Assembly (NCBI RefSeq): GCF_015751765.1
Contig: NZ_JADOTX010000001.1
Coordinates: 6,262,001 to 6,326,000, forward strand
Reading direction: 5' to 3'
DNA: 64,000 nt
DNA from: Micromonospora ureilytica
GTDB lineage: Bacteria > Actinomycetota > Actinomycetes > Mycobacteriales > Micromonosporaceae
Part shown: positions 31,844 to 43,325 of the stretch, in pieces
How the letters are laid out: every line of letters starts with the position of its first letter
How positions within the stretch are numbered: position 1 is the stretch's first letter
The notes under the pieces: model-generated
Database searches by the model: none
Told to the model about the DNA's origin: nothing
What the model saw: the letters and a program-made list of their open reading frames with translations, nothing else
Made by a program: the position numbers and the translations under genes

Positions 31844-32529
31844 GCGCCCTGGTCCGGATGCGGCTGGCTGGTTTCCTGCGAACCGGGCGGGCGGTGGCAC
31901 CGTTGCTCGCCGGCCTGATCACGCTCGGCACGCTCTACGGCGGTGGCCGTGCGCAGCCGGCCGAGGCGTACGGCGTCTCGGCGGTGGTGCTCTTCCCGGT
32001 GCTCGCCTGGCAGACCAAGATTTTGTTGGACGTCGAGCCGGACGTGCAGCGTCGGCTGGCGCAGGTGACGGTCGGGGTGGCGCGGGAGCGGTTGGCCGGG
32101 CTGCTCGCCGCCGTTGTGGCGGCGCTGGTGACGGTGGTCATCGCGCTGCTCTTTCCGTGGCTGGTCGGTGGGGTGTCCGGCCCGGTCGACCCGGGGGACC
32201 GGTCGATTCCGGTCGGGCTCGCGCTGGGCGTGTGGGCGCACCTGCTTGTCGTACCCGCTGCGGTTGCTCTTGGGGCGTTGGCCAGCCGTGCGTCGGTGGG
32301 CGGCGCGGGGTACGGCGTCGCGGTGCTGGCCCTCGGCGGGGTCGGCGCGGTGGTGCTCGGCCTGACCGGCTCGGTGGCCCCCTGGCTGGCACCGCCGATC
32401 ATGGCCGCGGCTCGCACCACCGGCGGCGACGCCGCCGCGCTGACCCTGCTGGGCCTGACCGTGTGGGCGCTGACCTGGAGCGCCGCGGTCGTCGGCGGCT
32501 ACCTGTGGCGGCGGCGGGCCCAGGGCTGA
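31840..32529 (+). CDS. ABC transporter permease-like membrane protein
   Basis: 229 residues from the GTG at 31840, overlapping the ATPase stop as GTGA. About six hydrophobic segments run from residue 20 to 220, with a cytoplasmic loop after the second (LLDVEPDVQRRLAQVTVG). No recognised permease signature beyond general hydrophobic layout. Function rests on coupling to the ATPase gene. Confidence 0.8.
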   Translation: MSALVRMRLAGFLRTGRAVAPLLAGLITLGTLYGGGRAQPAEAYGVSAVVLFPVLAWQTKILLDVEPDVQRRLAQVTVGVARERLAGLLAAVVAALVTVVIALLFPWLVGGVSGPVDPGDRSIPVGLALGVWAHLLVVPAAVALGALASRASVGGAGYGVAVLALGGVGAVVLGLTGSVAPWLAPPIMAAARTTGGDAAALTLLGLTVWALTWSAAVVGGYLWRRRAQG

Positions 32530-32868
32530 CCGCCGCTGGCGCCGGTGGCGCGGCTCACAGGGGGCGATTTGGCGCTGGTGGCCGGGGCGTGTACTCTTCA
32601 ACCGTCATCCGTGTTCTCATGGATGAGGAACCACCCAAAGACCGCTGGTCACCGTGCTCCGGCACGGTCGAAGGTCCCGCGACAACGGGCGACCCGCGTA
32701 GGGCGGCAAGCGTAACTCGGCAGTGAACATGGTCCGCCGACCATGACGATCTGCCGGCCCTCGCCCCGTGCGCCCTGCGCCGGGGCTTTTTCGTTGTCGT
32801 GCTGCCTCCGCCCCCGTTCCGGCTTCGGCCGAGACGGGGACCAGCCTCGAGTAACGAGAGAGGAGGGA
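32530..32868 (+). other. rplJ upstream region
   Basis: No gene in these 340 bases. It carries the rplJ promoter (32569-32597) and a 270-nt leader ending in a hairpin with a T-run (32763-32791). Confidence 0.7.
32569..32597 (+). promoter_or_regulatory. rplJ-rplL promoter
   Basis: TTGGCG (32569-32574), 17-bp spacer, TACTCT (32592-32597). Transcription would start about 270 nt before rplJ. Confidence 0.75.
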
Positions 32869-32869
32869 C
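32598..32869 (+). promoter_or_regulatory. L10-leader region with attenuator-like hairpin
   Basis: The untranslated leader of rplJL is where L10/L12 binds to autoregulate in many bacteria. Here GCCCCG (32763-32768) and CGGGGC (32781-32786) pair around a GC-rich loop and are followed by TTTTT (32787-32791). This is one of the few U-tract hairpins in the window, which suits attenuation. GAGAGAGGAGGGAC before rplJ is a strong ribosome-binding site. Confidence 0.6.
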
Positions 32870-33415
32870 ATGGCGGACAAGCCGATCCGGGCCGACAAGG
32901 CCACGGCCGTCGCTGAGCTGACCGAGAGCTTCCGCAGTTCGGGCGCCACCGTGCTGACCGAGTACCGCGGTCTGACGGTTTCCCAGCTCACCCAGCTTCG
33001 GCGCTCGCTCGGCGCCGAGACCAGCTACACGGTCGCGAAGAACACGCTGGCCAAGCGTGCTGCGACGGACGCGGGCATCACCGGCCTCGACGAGCTGTTC
33101 ACCGGTCCTACCGCGCTGACTTTCGTTTCGGGCGACGTCGTCGAGGCGGCGAAGGGGCTTCGCGACTTCGCGAAGGCCAACCCGAAGCTCGTCATCAAGG
33201 GCGGTGTCTTCGAGGGCAAGGCCATCACCGCGGCCGAGGTCTCGAAGCTCGCCGACCTGGAGTCCCGCGAGGTGCTGCTGGCCAAGCTGGCCGGCGCGAT
33301 GAAGGGCAACCTGAGCAAGGCCGCGGCCCTGTTCCAGGCCCCGCTGTCGAAGACCGCCCGTCTGGCGGCTGCACTGCAGGACAAGCGCGAGAAGGAGGGC
33401 GCCGAGGCGGCCTGA
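32870..33415 (+). CDS. rplJ: Ribosomal protein uL10
   Basis: 181 residues. [19 protein letters not shown] and [18 protein letters not shown] are family text, and the C-terminal helix that anchors L7/L12 dimers is present. Preceded by AGGAGGG. Forms the stalk base with L11 and 23S rRNA. rplL follows after 54 bp. Confidence 0.98.
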   Translation: MADKPIRADKATAVAELTESFRSSGATVLTEYRGLTVSQLTQLRRSLGAETSYTVAKNTLAKRAATDAGITGLDELFTGPTALTFVSGDVVEAAKGLRDFAKANPKLVIKGGVFEGKAITAAEVSKLADLESREVLLAKLAGAMKGNLSKAAALFQAPLSKTARLAAALQDKREKEGAEAA

Positions 33416-33469
33416 GGCCCCCACGGCGCACCAGTTCTTACTTAACAGAATCAGGAAAGGACGCCAGAT

Positions 33470-33853
33470 ATGGCGAAGCTCAGCACCGACGAGCTGCTCG
33501 ACGCGTTCAAGGAGATGACGCTGATCGAGCTCTCTGAGTTCGTGAAGCAGTTCGAGACGACCTTCGAGGTCACCGCTGCTGCTCCGGTCGCGGTTGCCGC
33601 TGCCGGCGGTGGCGCGGCTACGGCCGAGGCCGAGCCGGAGCAGGACGAGTTCGACGTCATCCTCGAGGCTGACGGTGGCAAGAAGATCCAGGTCATCAAG
33701 GTCGTGCGCGAGCTGACCGGCCTGGGCCTCAAGGAGGCCAAGGACGCGGTCGAGTCCGCGCCGAAGGCCATCCTGGAGAAGGTCAACAAGGAGACCGCCG
33801 AGAAGGCGAAGGCCAAGCTCGAGGGTGAAGGCGCCAAGGTCACCCTCAAGTGA
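33470..33853 (+). CDS. rplL: Ribosomal protein bL12
   Basis: 127 residues. N-terminal dimerisation domain (about 1-32), an Ala/Gly-rich hinge ([20 protein letters not shown]) and the globular C-domain ([20 protein letters not shown]) that recruits translation GTPases. Preceded by AGGAAAGG. Followed by a 16-bp terminator. Confidence 0.98.
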   Translation: MAKLSTDELLDAFKEMTLIELSEFVKQFETTFEVTAAAPVAVAAAGGGAATAEAEPEQDEFDVILEADGGKKIQVIKVVRELTGLGLKEAKDAVESAPKAILEKVNKETAEKAKAKLEGEGAKVTLK

Positions 33854-33907
33854 CCTGACGTTCCACCAACGCGTACCCGGCTCGTGAGCCGGGACACCAT
33901 CGCGTCG

Positions 33908-33944
33908 CGGCGGGCGGTGATCCGACACGGATCACCGCCCGCCG
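33908..33944 (+). terminator. Terminator of rplJ-rplL
   Basis: Perfect 16-bp stem (33908-33923 and 33929-33944) with loop GACAC, followed by TATTGG. Confidence 0.85.
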
Positions 33945-34266
33945 TATTGGTGGAGCTGGCCCCGATCGGCCCTGAGCTGGGCTCCGACCAGCCGCTCCGT
34001 CGATCGGAACGGGGGCGGCGGGTCGCTCTCCAGGGGGAAACACGGGGCGAGGGCAATACCGGCCCTTGACGCGGCCCGGGGCTGCCAGGCACGCTGACAC
34101 CAGCAAGACACCGCGCTTGCGACGGCCACGACGTGGGTATGACAGCGGCGGCACCATCGGCCGCGGTAACCCGAGCGGCCCAGTGGGGAGTTGCGTTCTG
34201 AGCGGCCCGGCAGACCCCGGTTGACGGGGGCCGAGGCGCGCTCCGCAAACAACCTGCGGGGTGGGC

Positions 34267-34295
34267 TGGACAGCGGTTAGCCTCTCGGCTACACT
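34267..34295 (+). promoter_or_regulatory. rpoB-rpoC promoter
   Basis: TGGACA (34267-34272), 17-bp spacer, TACACT (34290-34295), 128 bp before the rpoB start. Confidence 0.7.
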
Positions 34296-34422
34296 GCTAG
34301 TTTGCGCTGCCTTCCGACTTGACCCCTGCTCGGAAATGTCCGTTTACGGATATTTCTGGTGGGGTCATTGGAGTGCACGCGTACCAGCCGTTCTGCAGCA
34401 CCGGTCCTCGGAAGGACGCATC

Positions 34423-37400
34423 TTGGCAGCTTCCCGCCCTGCGAAGACCAGTCGTACGTCGAGCGCATTCGCTCCCCGCCGAGTTTCATTCGGCAGGATC
34501 ACCGAACACCTCGAGGTCCCCAACCTCCTTGCCATCCAGAACGAGTCCTTCGACTGGCTCGTCGGCAACGAGGGTTGGCAGGGCCGGTCGGCGGACGACC
34601 CGCACGCACGCTCGGGTCTCGCGGAGATCCTTGAAGAGATCAGTCCCATTGAGGACTTCTCCGGCACCATGTCGCTCTCCTTCTCAGCGCCGCGCTTCGA
34701 CGAGGTCAAGGCCTCGATCGAGGAGTGCAAGGAGAAGGACCTGACCTACTGCGCTCCGCTCTTCGTGACCGCGGAGTTCACCAACAACACCACTGGCGAG
34801 ATCAAGAGCCAGACGGTGTTCATGGGTGACTTCCCGATGATGACGCCCAAGGGCACCTTCGTCATCAACGGCACCGAGCGCGTCGTGGTCAGCCAGCTCG
34901 TCCGGTCTCCGGGCGTGTACTTCGACAAGCAGCCGGACAAGACCTCCGACCGCGACCTCTCCAGCGTCAAGGTCATCCCGAGTCGGGGTGCCTGGCTGGA
35001 GTTCGACATCGATAAGCGCGACACGGTCGGCGTACGCATCGACCGCAAGCGTCGGCAGGCCGTCACCGTCCTGCTCAAGGCCATCGGATGGTCGGCCGAG
35101 CGGATCCGTGAGAAGTTCGGCTGGTCCGAGCTGATGATGACCACGCTCGAGAAGGACCACATCGCCGGCGCCGACGAGGCCCTGCTCGACATCTACCGCA
35201 AGCTGCGCCCTGGCGAGCCGCCGACGCGCGAGAACGCCCAGACCCTGCTCGACAACCTCTTCTTCAACCCGAAGAGGTACGACGTCGCCAAGGTCGGGCG
35301 CTACAAGTTCAACAAGAAGCTCGAAGTTGGCGTGCCGATCACCACCGGCACGCTGACCGAGGACGACATCGTCGCCACCGTGGAGTATCTGTGCCGGCTG
35401 CACGCCGGTGAGGACGGCTACGAGGCCGACGACATCGACCACTTCGGCAACCGGCGCCTCCGTACCGTGGGCGAGCTGATCCAGAACCAGGTTCGGGTCG
35501 GCCTGTCCCGGATGGAGCGGGTCGTCCGCGAGCGGATGACCACGCAGGACGTCGAGGCGATCACCCCGCAGACCCTGATCAACATCCGCCCGGTGGTGGC
35601 GGCGATCAAGGAGTTCTTCGGGACGTCCCAGCTGTCCCAGTTCATGGACCAGACCAACCCGCTGGCGGGCCTGACCCACCGGCGTCGGCTGAGCGCGCTC
35701 GGCCCGGGTGGTCTGTCCCGGGAGCGGGCCGGCTTCGAGGTCCGCGACGTGCACCCGTCCCACTACGGCCGGATGTGCCCGATCGAGACGCCGGAAGGCC
35801 CGAACATCGGCCTGATCGGCGCGCTGTCCACCTTCGCCCGGGTCAACCCGTTCGGCTTCATCGAGACGCCGTACCGGAAGGTCGTCGAGGGTCGGGTCAC
35901 CGACCAGATCGACTACCTGACCGCGGACGAGGAGGACCGGTTCGTCAAGGCCCAGGCCAACGCGCGCCTGAAGGCTGACGGCACGTTCGCCGAGGAGCGG
36001 GTGCTCTGCCGTCGTAAGGGCGGCGAGACCGAGGACGTCCTCCCCGGTGCCGTCGACTACATGGACGTCTCGCCCCGGCAGATGACCTCGGTCGCGACCG
36101 CCATGATCCCGTTCCTCGAGCACGACGACGCCAACCGGGCACTGATGGGCGCGAACATGCAGCGCCAGGCTGTGCCGCTGGTCAAGGCCGAGGCGCCGCT
36201 CGTGGGTACGGGCATGGAGTACCGGGCCGCGGTCGACGCTGGCGACGTGGTGGTCGCCGAGGTCGGCGGTGTGATCGAGGATCTCTGCGCCGACTACGTC
36301 ACCATCCACCAGGATGACGGCCACCGCCGGACGTACCTGCTGCACAAGTTCCGCCGCTCCAACGCCGGCTCCTGCGTCAACCAGAAGCCGGTGGTCTTCG
36401 AGGGCGACCGCGTCGAGGCCGGTCAGGTCATCGCCGACGGTCCGTGCACCGACGAGGGCGAGATGGCACTCGGACGCAACCTGCTGGTGGCGTTCATGTG
36501 CTGGGAGGGCCACAACTACGAGGACGCGATCATCCTGTCGCAGCGCCTCGTGCAGCAGGACGTGCTCACCTCGATCCACATCGAGGAGCACGAGGTCGAC
36601 GCCCGGGACACCAAGCTCGGTCCGGAGGAGATCACCCGCGACATCCCGAACGTCAGCGAGGAAATGCTCGCTGACCTCGACGAGCGCGGCATCATCCGGA
36701 TCGGTGCCGAGGTCGTCCCCGGTGACATCCTGGTCGGCAAGGTCACGCCCAAGGGTGAGACCGAGCTGACCCCGGAGGAGCGGCTGCTCCGCGCGATCTT
36801 CGGTGAGAAGGCGCGTGAGGTTCGGGACACCTCGCTGAAGGTGCCGCACGGCGAGACCGGCACGGTCATCGGTGTGCGCACGTTCTCCCGCGAGGACGGC
36901 GACGAGTTGCCGCCGGGTGTCAACGAGCTGGTCCGGGTCTACGTCGCCCAGAAGCGCAAGATCCAGGACGGCGACAAGCTCGCCGGTCGCCACGGCAACA
37001 AGGGCGTCATCTCCAAGATCCTGCCGATCGAGGACATGCCGTTCCTTGAGGACGGCACCCCGGTCGACATCGTGCTCAACCCGCTCGGTGTGCCGAGCCG
37101 GATGAACATCGGCCAGGTTCTGGAGACCCACCTCGGTTGGGTCGCCAAGACCGGTTGGAAGGTCGAGGGTGACGACGCCGACTGGAAGCGTCAGCTGCGC
37201 TCGATCGACGCGCATGAGTCCGAGGGCGACACCAACGTGGCCACCCCGGTCTTCGACGGTGCCCGCGAGGAGGAGATCTCCGGTCTGCTCGAGTCGACCC
37301 TGCCCAACCGGGACGGCAAGCAGCTGATCGGGCGTACCGGCAAGGCGCAGCTGTTCGACGGTCGTTCCGGTGAGCCGCTGCCGGACCCGATCGCGGTCGG

Positions 37401-37854
37401 CTACGTCTACATCCTGAAGCTCAACCACCTGGTCGACGACAAGATCCACGCTCGTTCGACCGGCCCGTACTCGATGATCACGCAGCAGCCGCTGGGTGGT
37501 AAGGCGCAGTTCGGTGGTCAGCGTTTCGGTGAGATGGAGTGCTGGGCGATGCAGGCGTACGGCGCTGCCTACGCCCTGCAGGAACTGCTCACGATCAAGT
37601 CCGACGACGTGCTCGGCCGCGTGAAGGTCTACGAGGCCATCGTCAAGGGCGAGAACATCCCGGAGCCGGGCATCCCGGAGTCGTTCAAGGTGCTGCTCAA
37701 GGAGCTGCAGTCGCTGTGCCTCAACGTTGAGGTGCTCTCCAGCGACGGTGTGGCCCTGGAAATGCGCGAGACCGACGACGAGGTGTTCCGGGCCGCTGAG
37801 GAGCTGGGCATCGACCTGTCCCGGCGCGAGCCGAGCTCGGTCGAAGAGGTCTGA
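34423..37854 (+). CDS. rpoB: DNA-directed RNA polymerase beta subunit
   Basis: 1143 residues from the TTG at 34423. GGAAGG at about 34410-34415 and the family N-terminus ([19 protein letters not shown]) support it over upstream starts. All beta domains are present, including [12 protein letters not shown], the fork and rifampicin region, [12 protein letters not shown] and the C-terminal clamp [21 protein letters not shown]. Rifampicin-contact residues D409, H419 and S424 (E. coli 516, 526, 531) are wild type, so the sequence predicts sensitivity. The rpoC start lies 81 bp downstream. Confidence 0.99.
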   Translation: MAASRPAKTSRTSSAFAPRRVSFGRITEHLEVPNLLAIQNESFDWLVGNEGWQGRSADDPHARSGLAEILEEISPIEDFSGTMSLSFSAPRFDEVKASIEECKEKDLTYCAPLFVTAEFTNNTTGEIKSQTVFMGDFPMMTPKGTFVINGTERVVVSQLVRSPGVYFDKQPDKTSDRDLSSVKVIPSRGAWLEFDIDKRDTVGVRIDRKRRQAVTVLLKAIGWSAERIREKFGWSELMMTTLEKDHIAGADEALLDIYRKLRPGEPPTRENAQTLLDNLFFNPKRYDVAKVGRYKFNKKLEVGVPITTGTLTEDDIVATVEYLCRLHAGEDGYEADDIDHFGNRRLRTVGELIQNQVRVGLSRMERVVRERMTTQDVEAITPQTLINIRPVVAAIKEFFGTSQLSQFMDQTNPLAGLTHRRRLSALGPGGLSRERAGFEVRDVHPSHYGRMCPIETPEGPNIGLIGALSTFARVNPFGFIETPYRKVVEGRVTDQIDYLTADEEDRFVKAQANARLKADGTFAEERVLCRRKGGETEDVLPGAVDYMDVSPRQMTSVATAMIPFLEHDDANRALMGANMQRQAVPLVKAEAPLVGTGMEYRAAVDAGDVVVAEVGGVIEDLCADYVTIHQDDGHRRTYLLHKFRRSNAGSCVNQKPVVFEGDRVEAGQVIADGPCTDEGEMALGRNLLVAFMCWEGHNYEDAIILSQRLVQQDVLTSIHIEEHEVDARDTKLGPEEITRDIPNVSEEMLADLDERGIIRIGAEVVPGDILVGKVTPKGETELTPEERLLRAIFGEKAREVRDTSLKVPHGETGTVIGVRTFSREDGDELPPGVNELVRVYVAQKRKIQDGDKLAGRHGNKGVISKILPIEDMPFLEDGTPVDIVLNPLGVPSRMNIGQVLETHLGWVAKTGWKVEGDDADWKRQLRSIDAHESEGDTNVATPVFDGAREEEISGLLESTLPNRDGKQLIGRTGKAQLFDGRSGEPLPDPIAVGYVYILKLNHLVDDKIHARSTGPYSMITQQPLGGKAQFGGQRFGEMECWAMQAYGAAYALQELLTIKSDDVLGRVKVYEAIVKGENIPEPGIPESFKVLLKELQSLCLNVEVLSSDGVALEMRETDDEVFRAAEELGIDLSRREPSSVEEV

Positions 37855-37934
37855 GGTGAGCGGTCGGGGGCCGGCTCGCCGGCCCCCGACCCCACCCGAG
37901 AATTAGCAGTACAGACGACGACATAGGGGACATA

Positions 37935-40900
37935 GTGCTCGACGTCAACTTCTTCGACGAGCTGCGCATTGGTCTCGCCACCGCCGACGACATCCGTCAG
38001 TGGTCGCACGGCGAGGTCAAGAAGCCTGAGACGATCAACTACCGCACCCTGAAGCCGGAAAAGGACGGGCTCTTCTGCGAGAAGATCTTCGGTCCGCAGC
38101 GGGACTGGGAGTGCTACTGCGGTAAGTACAAGCGCGTCCGGTTCAAGGGCATCATCTGTGAGCGCTGTGGCGTCGAGGTGACTCGCTCCAAGGTCCGCCG
38201 TGAGCGGATGGGGCACATCGAGCTCGCCGCTCCGGTGACCCACATCTGGTACTTCAAGGGCGTTCCGAGCCGGCTGGGCTACCTGCTGGACCTCGCCCCC
38301 AAGGACCTCGAGAAGATCATCTACTTCGCCTCGTACGTCGTGACGAGCGTGGACGCGGAGTCGCGTCACCGTGACCTCTCGACGATCGAGAACGAGATCC
38401 TGGCCGAGAAGCGGCAGTCCGAGAACAGCCGCGACTCGGAGATCGAGAAGCGGGCCGCCAAGCTCGAGGCCGACCTGGCCGAGCTGGAGGCCGAGGGTGC
38501 CAAGGCGGACGTCCGGCGCAAGGTCAAGGAGGGCGGAGAGCGCGAGATGCGCCAGATCCGCGACCGGGCCCAGCGCGAGATCGACCGCCTGGACGAGGTG
38601 CTGGACACCTTCCGCAAGCTGGAGCCGAAGCAGCTGGTCACCGACGAGCTGCTCTACCGCGAGCTGCGCGACCGGTTCGGTGAGTACTTCACCGGTTCCA
38701 TGGGCGCCGAGGCGATCAAGGCGCTGGTCCAGAACATGGACCTCGACGCCGAGGCCGAGAGCCTGCGGGAGACCATCCGGTCCGGCAAGGGCCAGCGGAA
38801 GATCCGGGCGCTCAAGCGACTCAAGGTCGTCGCGGCGTTCCTGAACACCCGCAACTCGCCGCTCGGCATGGTGCTGGACTGCGTCCCGGTCATCCCGCCG
38901 GACCTGCGCCCGATGGTGCAGCTCGACGGTGGCCGTTTCGCAACCTCGGACCTGAACGACCTGTACCGCCGCGTGATCAACCGGAACAACCGCCTCAAGC
39001 GGCTGATCGACCTCGGCGCGCCCGAGATCATCGTCAACAACGAGAAGCGGATGCTCCAGGAGGCCGTCGACGCGCTGTTCGACAACGGCCGTCGCGGCCG
39101 GCCGGTCACCGGCCCGGGTAACCGCCCGCTGAAGTCGCTCTCCGACATGCTCAAGGGCAAGCAGGGCCGGTTCCGCCAGAACCTGCTGGGCAAGCGCGTC
39201 GACTACTCCGGCCGTTCGGTCATCGTGGTCGGCCCGAAGCTCAAGCTGCACCAGTGCGGTCTGCCCAAGCAGATGGCGCTGGAGCTGTTCAAGCCGTTCG
39301 TGATGAAGCGGCTGGTCGACCTCAACCACGCGCAGAACATCAAGTCCGCCAAGCGGATGGTCGAGCGTCAGCGCCCGGTCGTGTGGGACGTGCTGGAAGA
39401 GGTCATCGGCGAGCACCCGGTGCTGCTCAACCGTGCACCGACCCTGCACCGCCTGGGTATCCAGGCCTTCGAGCCGCAGCTGGTCGAGGGCAAGGCGATC
39501 CAGATCCACCCGCTGGTCTGCACCGCGTTCAACGCCGACTTCGACGGTGACCAGATGGCGGTGCACGTGCCGCTGTCCGCCGAGGCTCAGGCCGAGGCAC
39601 GGATCCTGATGCTGTCGTCGAACAACATCCTCAAGCCGGCCGACGGTAAGCCGGTCACCATGCCTACCCAGGACATGGTCATCGGTCTGTACCACCTCAC
39701 CCACCTCACCGCCGGTGAGAAGGGCGAGGGCCGGGCGTTCAGCTCGGACGCCGAGACGCGGATGGCCTTCGACAACGGCGAGCTGCACCTGCAGGCGCCG
39801 GTGAGGATCCGCCTGCGTGGCGTGGTCGGTGTCGACAACGGTGCCGGCGCCGAGGCGTGGACCGCCCCGGAGGGCTGGGTCGAGGGTGACCCGCTGACCG
39901 TGGAGACCACCCTGGGTCGGGTGCTGTTCAACGAGACGCTGCCGCAGGGCTACCGCTTCGTGAACTACGAGATCCGCAAGGGTCAGCTCTCCGCGATCGT
40001 CAACGACCTCGCCGAGCGCTTCCCCAAGGTGGCGCTGGCCGCCACCCTGGACGGGCTCAAGGAGGCCGGTTTCCACTGGGCCACCTGGTCCGGCGTGACG
40101 ATCGGCATGGAGGACGTCATCGCTCCGCCGCGCAAGGCGGAGATCCTGGCGAAGTACGAGAAGGACGCCGACCAGATCGACAAGCAGTACCAGCGTGGTC
40201 TGATGACCGCCGAGGAGCGTCGCGGCGAGCTCATCGAGATCTGGACCAAGGCGACCAACGAGGTCGCCAAGGAGATGGACACCGCGCTGCCGCAGGAGAA
40301 CCCACTGTGGAAGATGATCAACTCGGGTGCTCGCGGTAACCTGCTCCAGCTCCGGCAGATCGCGGCGATCCGTGGTCTGGTGGCCAACCCCAAGGGCGAG
40401 ATCATCCCGCGGCCGATCAAGGCCAGCTACCGGGAGGGTCTGTCCGTGCTGGAGTACTTCATCTCCACGCACGGTGCCCGTAAGGGTCTCGCCGACACCG
40501 CGCTGCGGACCGCCGACTCGGGTTACCTGACCCGTCGTCTGGTGGACGTCTCGCAGGACGTCATCATCCGCGAAGAGGACTGCGGCACCGACCGGGCGAT
40601 CCCGATGCAGATCGGCGAGAAGCTGGACGGCAAGCTCGTCGTCCACACCCACGCCGAGACCAGCGTGCACGCCCGGACCCTCGCCGACGACATCAAGGGG
40701 CCGGACGGCACCGTGGTCGCCGAGCGCGGTCAGGACATCAACTCCATCGGGGTCGACAAGATCGTCGCCGCTGGCGTGGAGACCGTCCGGGTGCGCAGCG
40801 TGCTCACCTGCGAGTCGAAGCTGGGCGTCTGCGCGGCCTGCTACGGCCGGTCGTTGCCGACCGGTAAGTCGGTCGACATCGGCGAGGCGGTCGGCATCAT

Positions 40901-41822
40901 CGCCGCCCAGTCCATCGGTGAGCCTGGTACGCAGCTGACGATGCGTACCTTCCACACCGGTGGTGTCGCGGGTGAGGACATCACCCAGGGTCTGCCGCGT
41001 GTTCAGGAAATCTTCGAGGCTCGGGTCCCGAAGGGCAAGGCGCCCATCGCCGACACCCCGGGTCGGATCCGGATCGAGGACGGCGAGCGCTCGCGCAAGA
41101 TCATTGTGGTGCCGGACGACGGCAGCGAAGAGATCGTCTACGACAAGATCTCGAAGCGGGTCAAGCTCCGTACCCACGACGGCGGTCACGTCGCGGTCGG
41201 CGAGAAGCTGACCGAGGGCACCATCGACCCGCACGAGTTGCTGCGGATCATGGGTCCGCGGGCGGTCCAGGTCCACCTGACCAGTGAGGTCCAGGAGGTC
41301 TACCGCTCGCAGGGTGTGCTCATCCACGACAAGCACATCGAGATCATCATCCGCCAGATGCTCAAGCGGGTGACGGTCATCGACTCCGGCTCGACCGAGT
41401 TCCTGCCGGGTGTGCTCGTCGACCGGGCGCTGTTCGAGTCGGAGAACCGCCGGCTCGTCTCGGAGGGCGGCGAGCCCGCCGCCGGTCGTCCGGTGCTGAT
41501 GGGTATCACCAAGGCCTCGCTGGCCACCGACTCCTGGCTCTCGGCGGCCTCCTTCCAGGAGACCACCCGGGTGCTGACCGACGCTGCGATCAACTCGCGC
41601 AGCGACTCGCTGGTCGGCCTCAAGGAGAACGTGATCATCGGAAAGCTCATCCCGGCTGGTACCGGCATCAGCAAGTACCGCAACGTCCGGGTCGAGCCGA
41701 CCGAGGAGGCCAAGGCCAAGGTCTACTCGATGACCGGTTACCCGGAGACCGACTACGGCTTCGGGCCGGCCAGCGGGCAGGCAGTGCCGCTGGACGACTT
41801 CGACTTCGGGTCGTACCGCTAA
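37935..41822 (+). CDS. rpoC: DNA-directed RNA polymerase beta' subunit
   Basis: 1295 residues, GTG start after AGGGGACATA. The N-terminal zinc site is CYCGKYKR...CERCG (about 60-80). The catalytic NADFDGD is at 533-539 with Mg-binding D535, D537 and D539. The bridge/trigger region and second zinc site ([13 protein letters not shown]) are intact. An actinobacterial coiled-coil insert lies at about residues 145-225. Long open frames exist antisense but are shadows. A 17-bp terminator follows. Confidence 0.99.
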   Translation: MLDVNFFDELRIGLATADDIRQWSHGEVKKPETINYRTLKPEKDGLFCEKIFGPQRDWECYCGKYKRVRFKGIICERCGVEVTRSKVRRERMGHIELAAPVTHIWYFKGVPSRLGYLLDLAPKDLEKIIYFASYVVTSVDAESRHRDLSTIENEILAEKRQSENSRDSEIEKRAAKLEADLAELEAEGAKADVRRKVKEGGEREMRQIRDRAQREIDRLDEVLDTFRKLEPKQLVTDELLYRELRDRFGEYFTGSMGAEAIKALVQNMDLDAEAESLRETIRSGKGQRKIRALKRLKVVAAFLNTRNSPLGMVLDCVPVIPPDLRPMVQLDGGRFATSDLNDLYRRVINRNNRLKRLIDLGAPEIIVNNEKRMLQEAVDALFDNGRRGRPVTGPGNRPLKSLSDMLKGKQGRFRQNLLGKRVDYSGRSVIVVGPKLKLHQCGLPKQMALELFKPFVMKRLVDLNHAQNIKSAKRMVERQRPVVWDVLEEVIGEHPVLLNRAPTLHRLGIQAFEPQLVEGKAIQIHPLVCTAFNADFDGDQMAVHVPLSAEAQAEARILMLSSNNILKPADGKPVTMPTQDMVIGLYHLTHLTAGEKGEGRAFSSDAETRMAFDNGELHLQAPVRIRLRGVVGVDNGAGAEAWTAPEGWVEGDPLTVETTLGRVLFNETLPQGYRFVNYEIRKGQLSAIVNDLAERFPKVALAATLDGLKEAGFHWATWSGVTIGMEDVIAPPRKAEILAKYEKDADQIDKQYQRGLMTAEERRGELIEIWTKATNEVAKEMDTALPQENPLWKMINSGARGNLLQLRQIAAIRGLVANPKGEIIPRPIKASYREGLSVLEYFISTHGARKGLADTALRTADSGYLTRRLVDVSQDVIIREEDCGTDRAIPMQIGEKLDGKLVVHTHAETSVHARTLADDIKGPDGTVVAERGQDINSIGVDKIVAAGVETVRVRSVLTCESKLGVCAACYGRSLPTGKSVDIGEAVGIIAAQSIGEPGTQLTMRTFHTGGVAGEDITQGLPRVQEIFEARVPKGKAPIADTPGRIRIEDGERSRKIIVVPDDGSEEIVYDKISKRVKLRTHDGGHVAVGEKLTEGTIDPHELLRIMGPRAVQVHLTSEVQEVYRSQGVLIHDKHIEIIIRQMLKRVTVIDSGSTEFLPGVLVDRALFESENRRLVSEGGEPAAGRPVLMGITKASLATDSWLSAASFQETTRVLTDAAINSRSDSLVGLKENVIIGKLIPAGTGISKYRNVRVEPTEEAKAKVYSMTGYPETDYGFGPASGQAVPLDDFDFGSYR

Positions 41823-41833
41823 AGCACCAGTCA

Positions 41834-41873
41834 CACGACGAGGCCCCCGGTGAAAGCCGGGGGCCTCGTCGTG
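41834..41873 (+). terminator. Terminator of rpoBC
   Basis: Perfect 17-bp stem (41834-41850 and 41857-41873) with loop TGAAAG. Confidence 0.9.
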
Positions 41874-41917
41874 TCCGTGCCCACCCACCCCCGGGTCGGG
41901 TTCGGCATGATGGGGGG

Positions 41918-42286
41918 ATGACGACCGCACCCGGGCAGGTGTCCGTCGCCCAGCAGGGCCTGCGCCACCCGCTGGACCCGGACCCGGCCCGCGCCACGAA
42001 GGCACGGGCGGTCTTCGCGCTGGGCCTGCTCGGCATGCTGACCGGGCTGTTCATCGGTGGCGTGGTGCCGGCCACTGTGGCCCTGCAACTGGCCCGGCAG
42101 GCCCGTCGCGAGGCGTACGCCTCGGGGGGTTTCCTGACCGGCAGCGTCTGGCTGCGACGGGGGGAGTGGATGGCCTGGACCGGCCTGGTGCTGGTCGCGG
42201 TCAGCGTGGTGGCCGCGGTGGTCATCGGGGTGGTCCGGTTGGCCGGCGCCCCGTTCGGTCACGACTACCCGGCGAACATGGACTGA
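41918..42286 (+). CDS. Small two-helix membrane protein
   Basis: 122 residues, ATG after GGGGGG. Two membrane helices (about 33-55 and 85-108) separated by a basic loop (LARQARREAYASGGFL). The N-terminus is hydrophilic. It looks like a DUF4190-type small membrane protein, as does its neighbour. Function unknown. Confidence 0.75.
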   Translation: MTTAPGQVSVAQQGLRHPLDPDPARATKARAVFALGLLGMLTGLFIGGVVPATVALQLARQARREAYASGGFLTGSVWLRRGEWMAWTGLVLVAVSVVAAVVIGVVRLAGAPFGHDYPANMD

Positions 42287-42389
42287 GCCGCCGGTGGCGG
42301 CCGCGCCCGGCGCGGGTGGCAACGCTCGCGGCGGTAGCCTGGCCGATGTCCGCCGTGTGGCGGCGACGGCCTTTCGACAGGAGGACCTC

Positions 42390-43325
42390 GTGACGGACCC
42401 GGCGCGGCCCCCTGCGGACGACGCGGCGCGGCCCCCTGCGGACGACGCGGCGCGGCCCCCTGCGGACGACGCGGCCGGCCCTGCGAAGGAGCCGGCTCCT
42501 CCGTCCGAGCCGAGTGACTGGGCGCGACCGGGTCCGAGCGGCGAGCCACACCCGCCGGTGTCACCCCCGGACGCGCCGCCGCCTTCGGCACCGCACCCCG
42601 ACTGGGGTCCGACCGGCTGGAGTCCGACCACGGCGCCCGGCTCCGGCCAGCCGTACCCGGTCTCCAGCGCGCCGACCTCGACGCCGCAGGGCTGGGGCCC
42701 GCCGCCGTCCGGGCCCGGTGTGCCGCCCGGCTGGGGCCCGCCGGCAACTGGACCGGGAGTGCCGTACGGCTGGGGTCCGCCGTCGTCGGGGCCGGGTGTG
42801 CCGCCCGGGTGGGGTCCGCCGTCGTCCGGGCCCGGTATGCCACCCGGGTGGGGTCCGCCGTTGGGGCAGGCTCCCGGGTGGGGTGGCACGCCGGGGCGTT
42901 CGGTGGCGCCACCCACCGACGACCAACGCCGGCCGCCGAAGCGGGTGGAGAGGGTTTCGGGTACGCCGTTCGGCGTCGTGCACCTGGACGTGGCACCGGT
43001 CACCTCGGGGCTCGCCATCGGTGCGTTGGTGGCGGGGATCGCCTCGGTCCTGGTCTCGCTGTTGGTGATCTGTTTCGGAGTGGCCTTCAAGAACGACGGC
43101 GGGGCCTGGGCCTCCGGAGCGTTCGCCGCGCTGGGTGTGCTGGCCGGCGGTGCGGCGGTCGTCATCGGGCTGCTCGGCCAGCGGCAGATCCGCCGGCCGA
43201 CCGCGCCCTCGGCGGTCCAGTTCACCGGCCGCGGGCTGGCGATGGCCGGGATCAGCTGCGGCGCGGCGGGGGGACTGCTCAGCGTGCTGGGCCTGGGTCT
43301 GGCCCTGCTTCTCACAGTGACGTGA
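42390..43325 (+). CDS. Proline-rich DUF4190-like membrane protein with internal repeats
   Basis: 311 residues from the GTG at 42390, chosen by AGGAGG immediately upstream; earlier in-frame starts lack one. The N-terminus has three tandem RPPADDAA units (24-bp DNA repeats, about 42400-42475). The middle (about 80-175) is Trp/Gly/Pro-rich, with repeats of the form PPGWGPPSSGPGV. Three or four hydrophobic segments fill the C-terminal third (about 208-305) with GLAIGALVAGIASV and GRGLAMAGISCGAAGGLLSV, the DUF4190 pattern. Extended cytoplasmic or surface-exposed tails of this type are common in actinobacteria; no activity is known. Confidence 0.8.
   Translation: MTDPARPPADDAARPPADDAARPPADDAAGPAKEPAPPSEPSDWARPGPSGEPHPPVSPPDAPPPSAPHPDWGPTGWSPTTAPGSGQPYPVSSAPTSTPQGWGPPPSGPGVPPGWGPPATGPGVPYGWGPPSSGPGVPPGWGPPSSGPGMPPGWGPPLGQAPGWGGTPGRSVAPPTDDQRRPPKRVERVSGTPFGVVHLDVAPVTSGLAIGALVAGIASVLVSLLVICFGVAFKNDGGAWASGAFAALGVLAGGAAVVIGLLGQRQIRRPTAPSAVQFTGRGLAMAGISCGAAGGLLSVLGLGLALLLTVT

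Larger units (their letters stand above)
33854..34422. other. rplL-rpoB intergenic region
   Basis: 569 bases without a credible gene. It holds the rplL terminator (33908-33944), the rpoB promoter (34267-34295) and a 128-nt rpoB leader. Confidence 0.7.

Noticed and set aside
34684..37449. Long open frame antisense to rpoB
   Set aside because: Same shadow effect of GC-rich coding sequence; no family resemblance.
37629..42005. Very long open frame antisense to rpoC
   Set aside because: High third-position GC leaves the reverse frame free of stops. The product is low-complexity and lies opposite an unmistakable rpoC.
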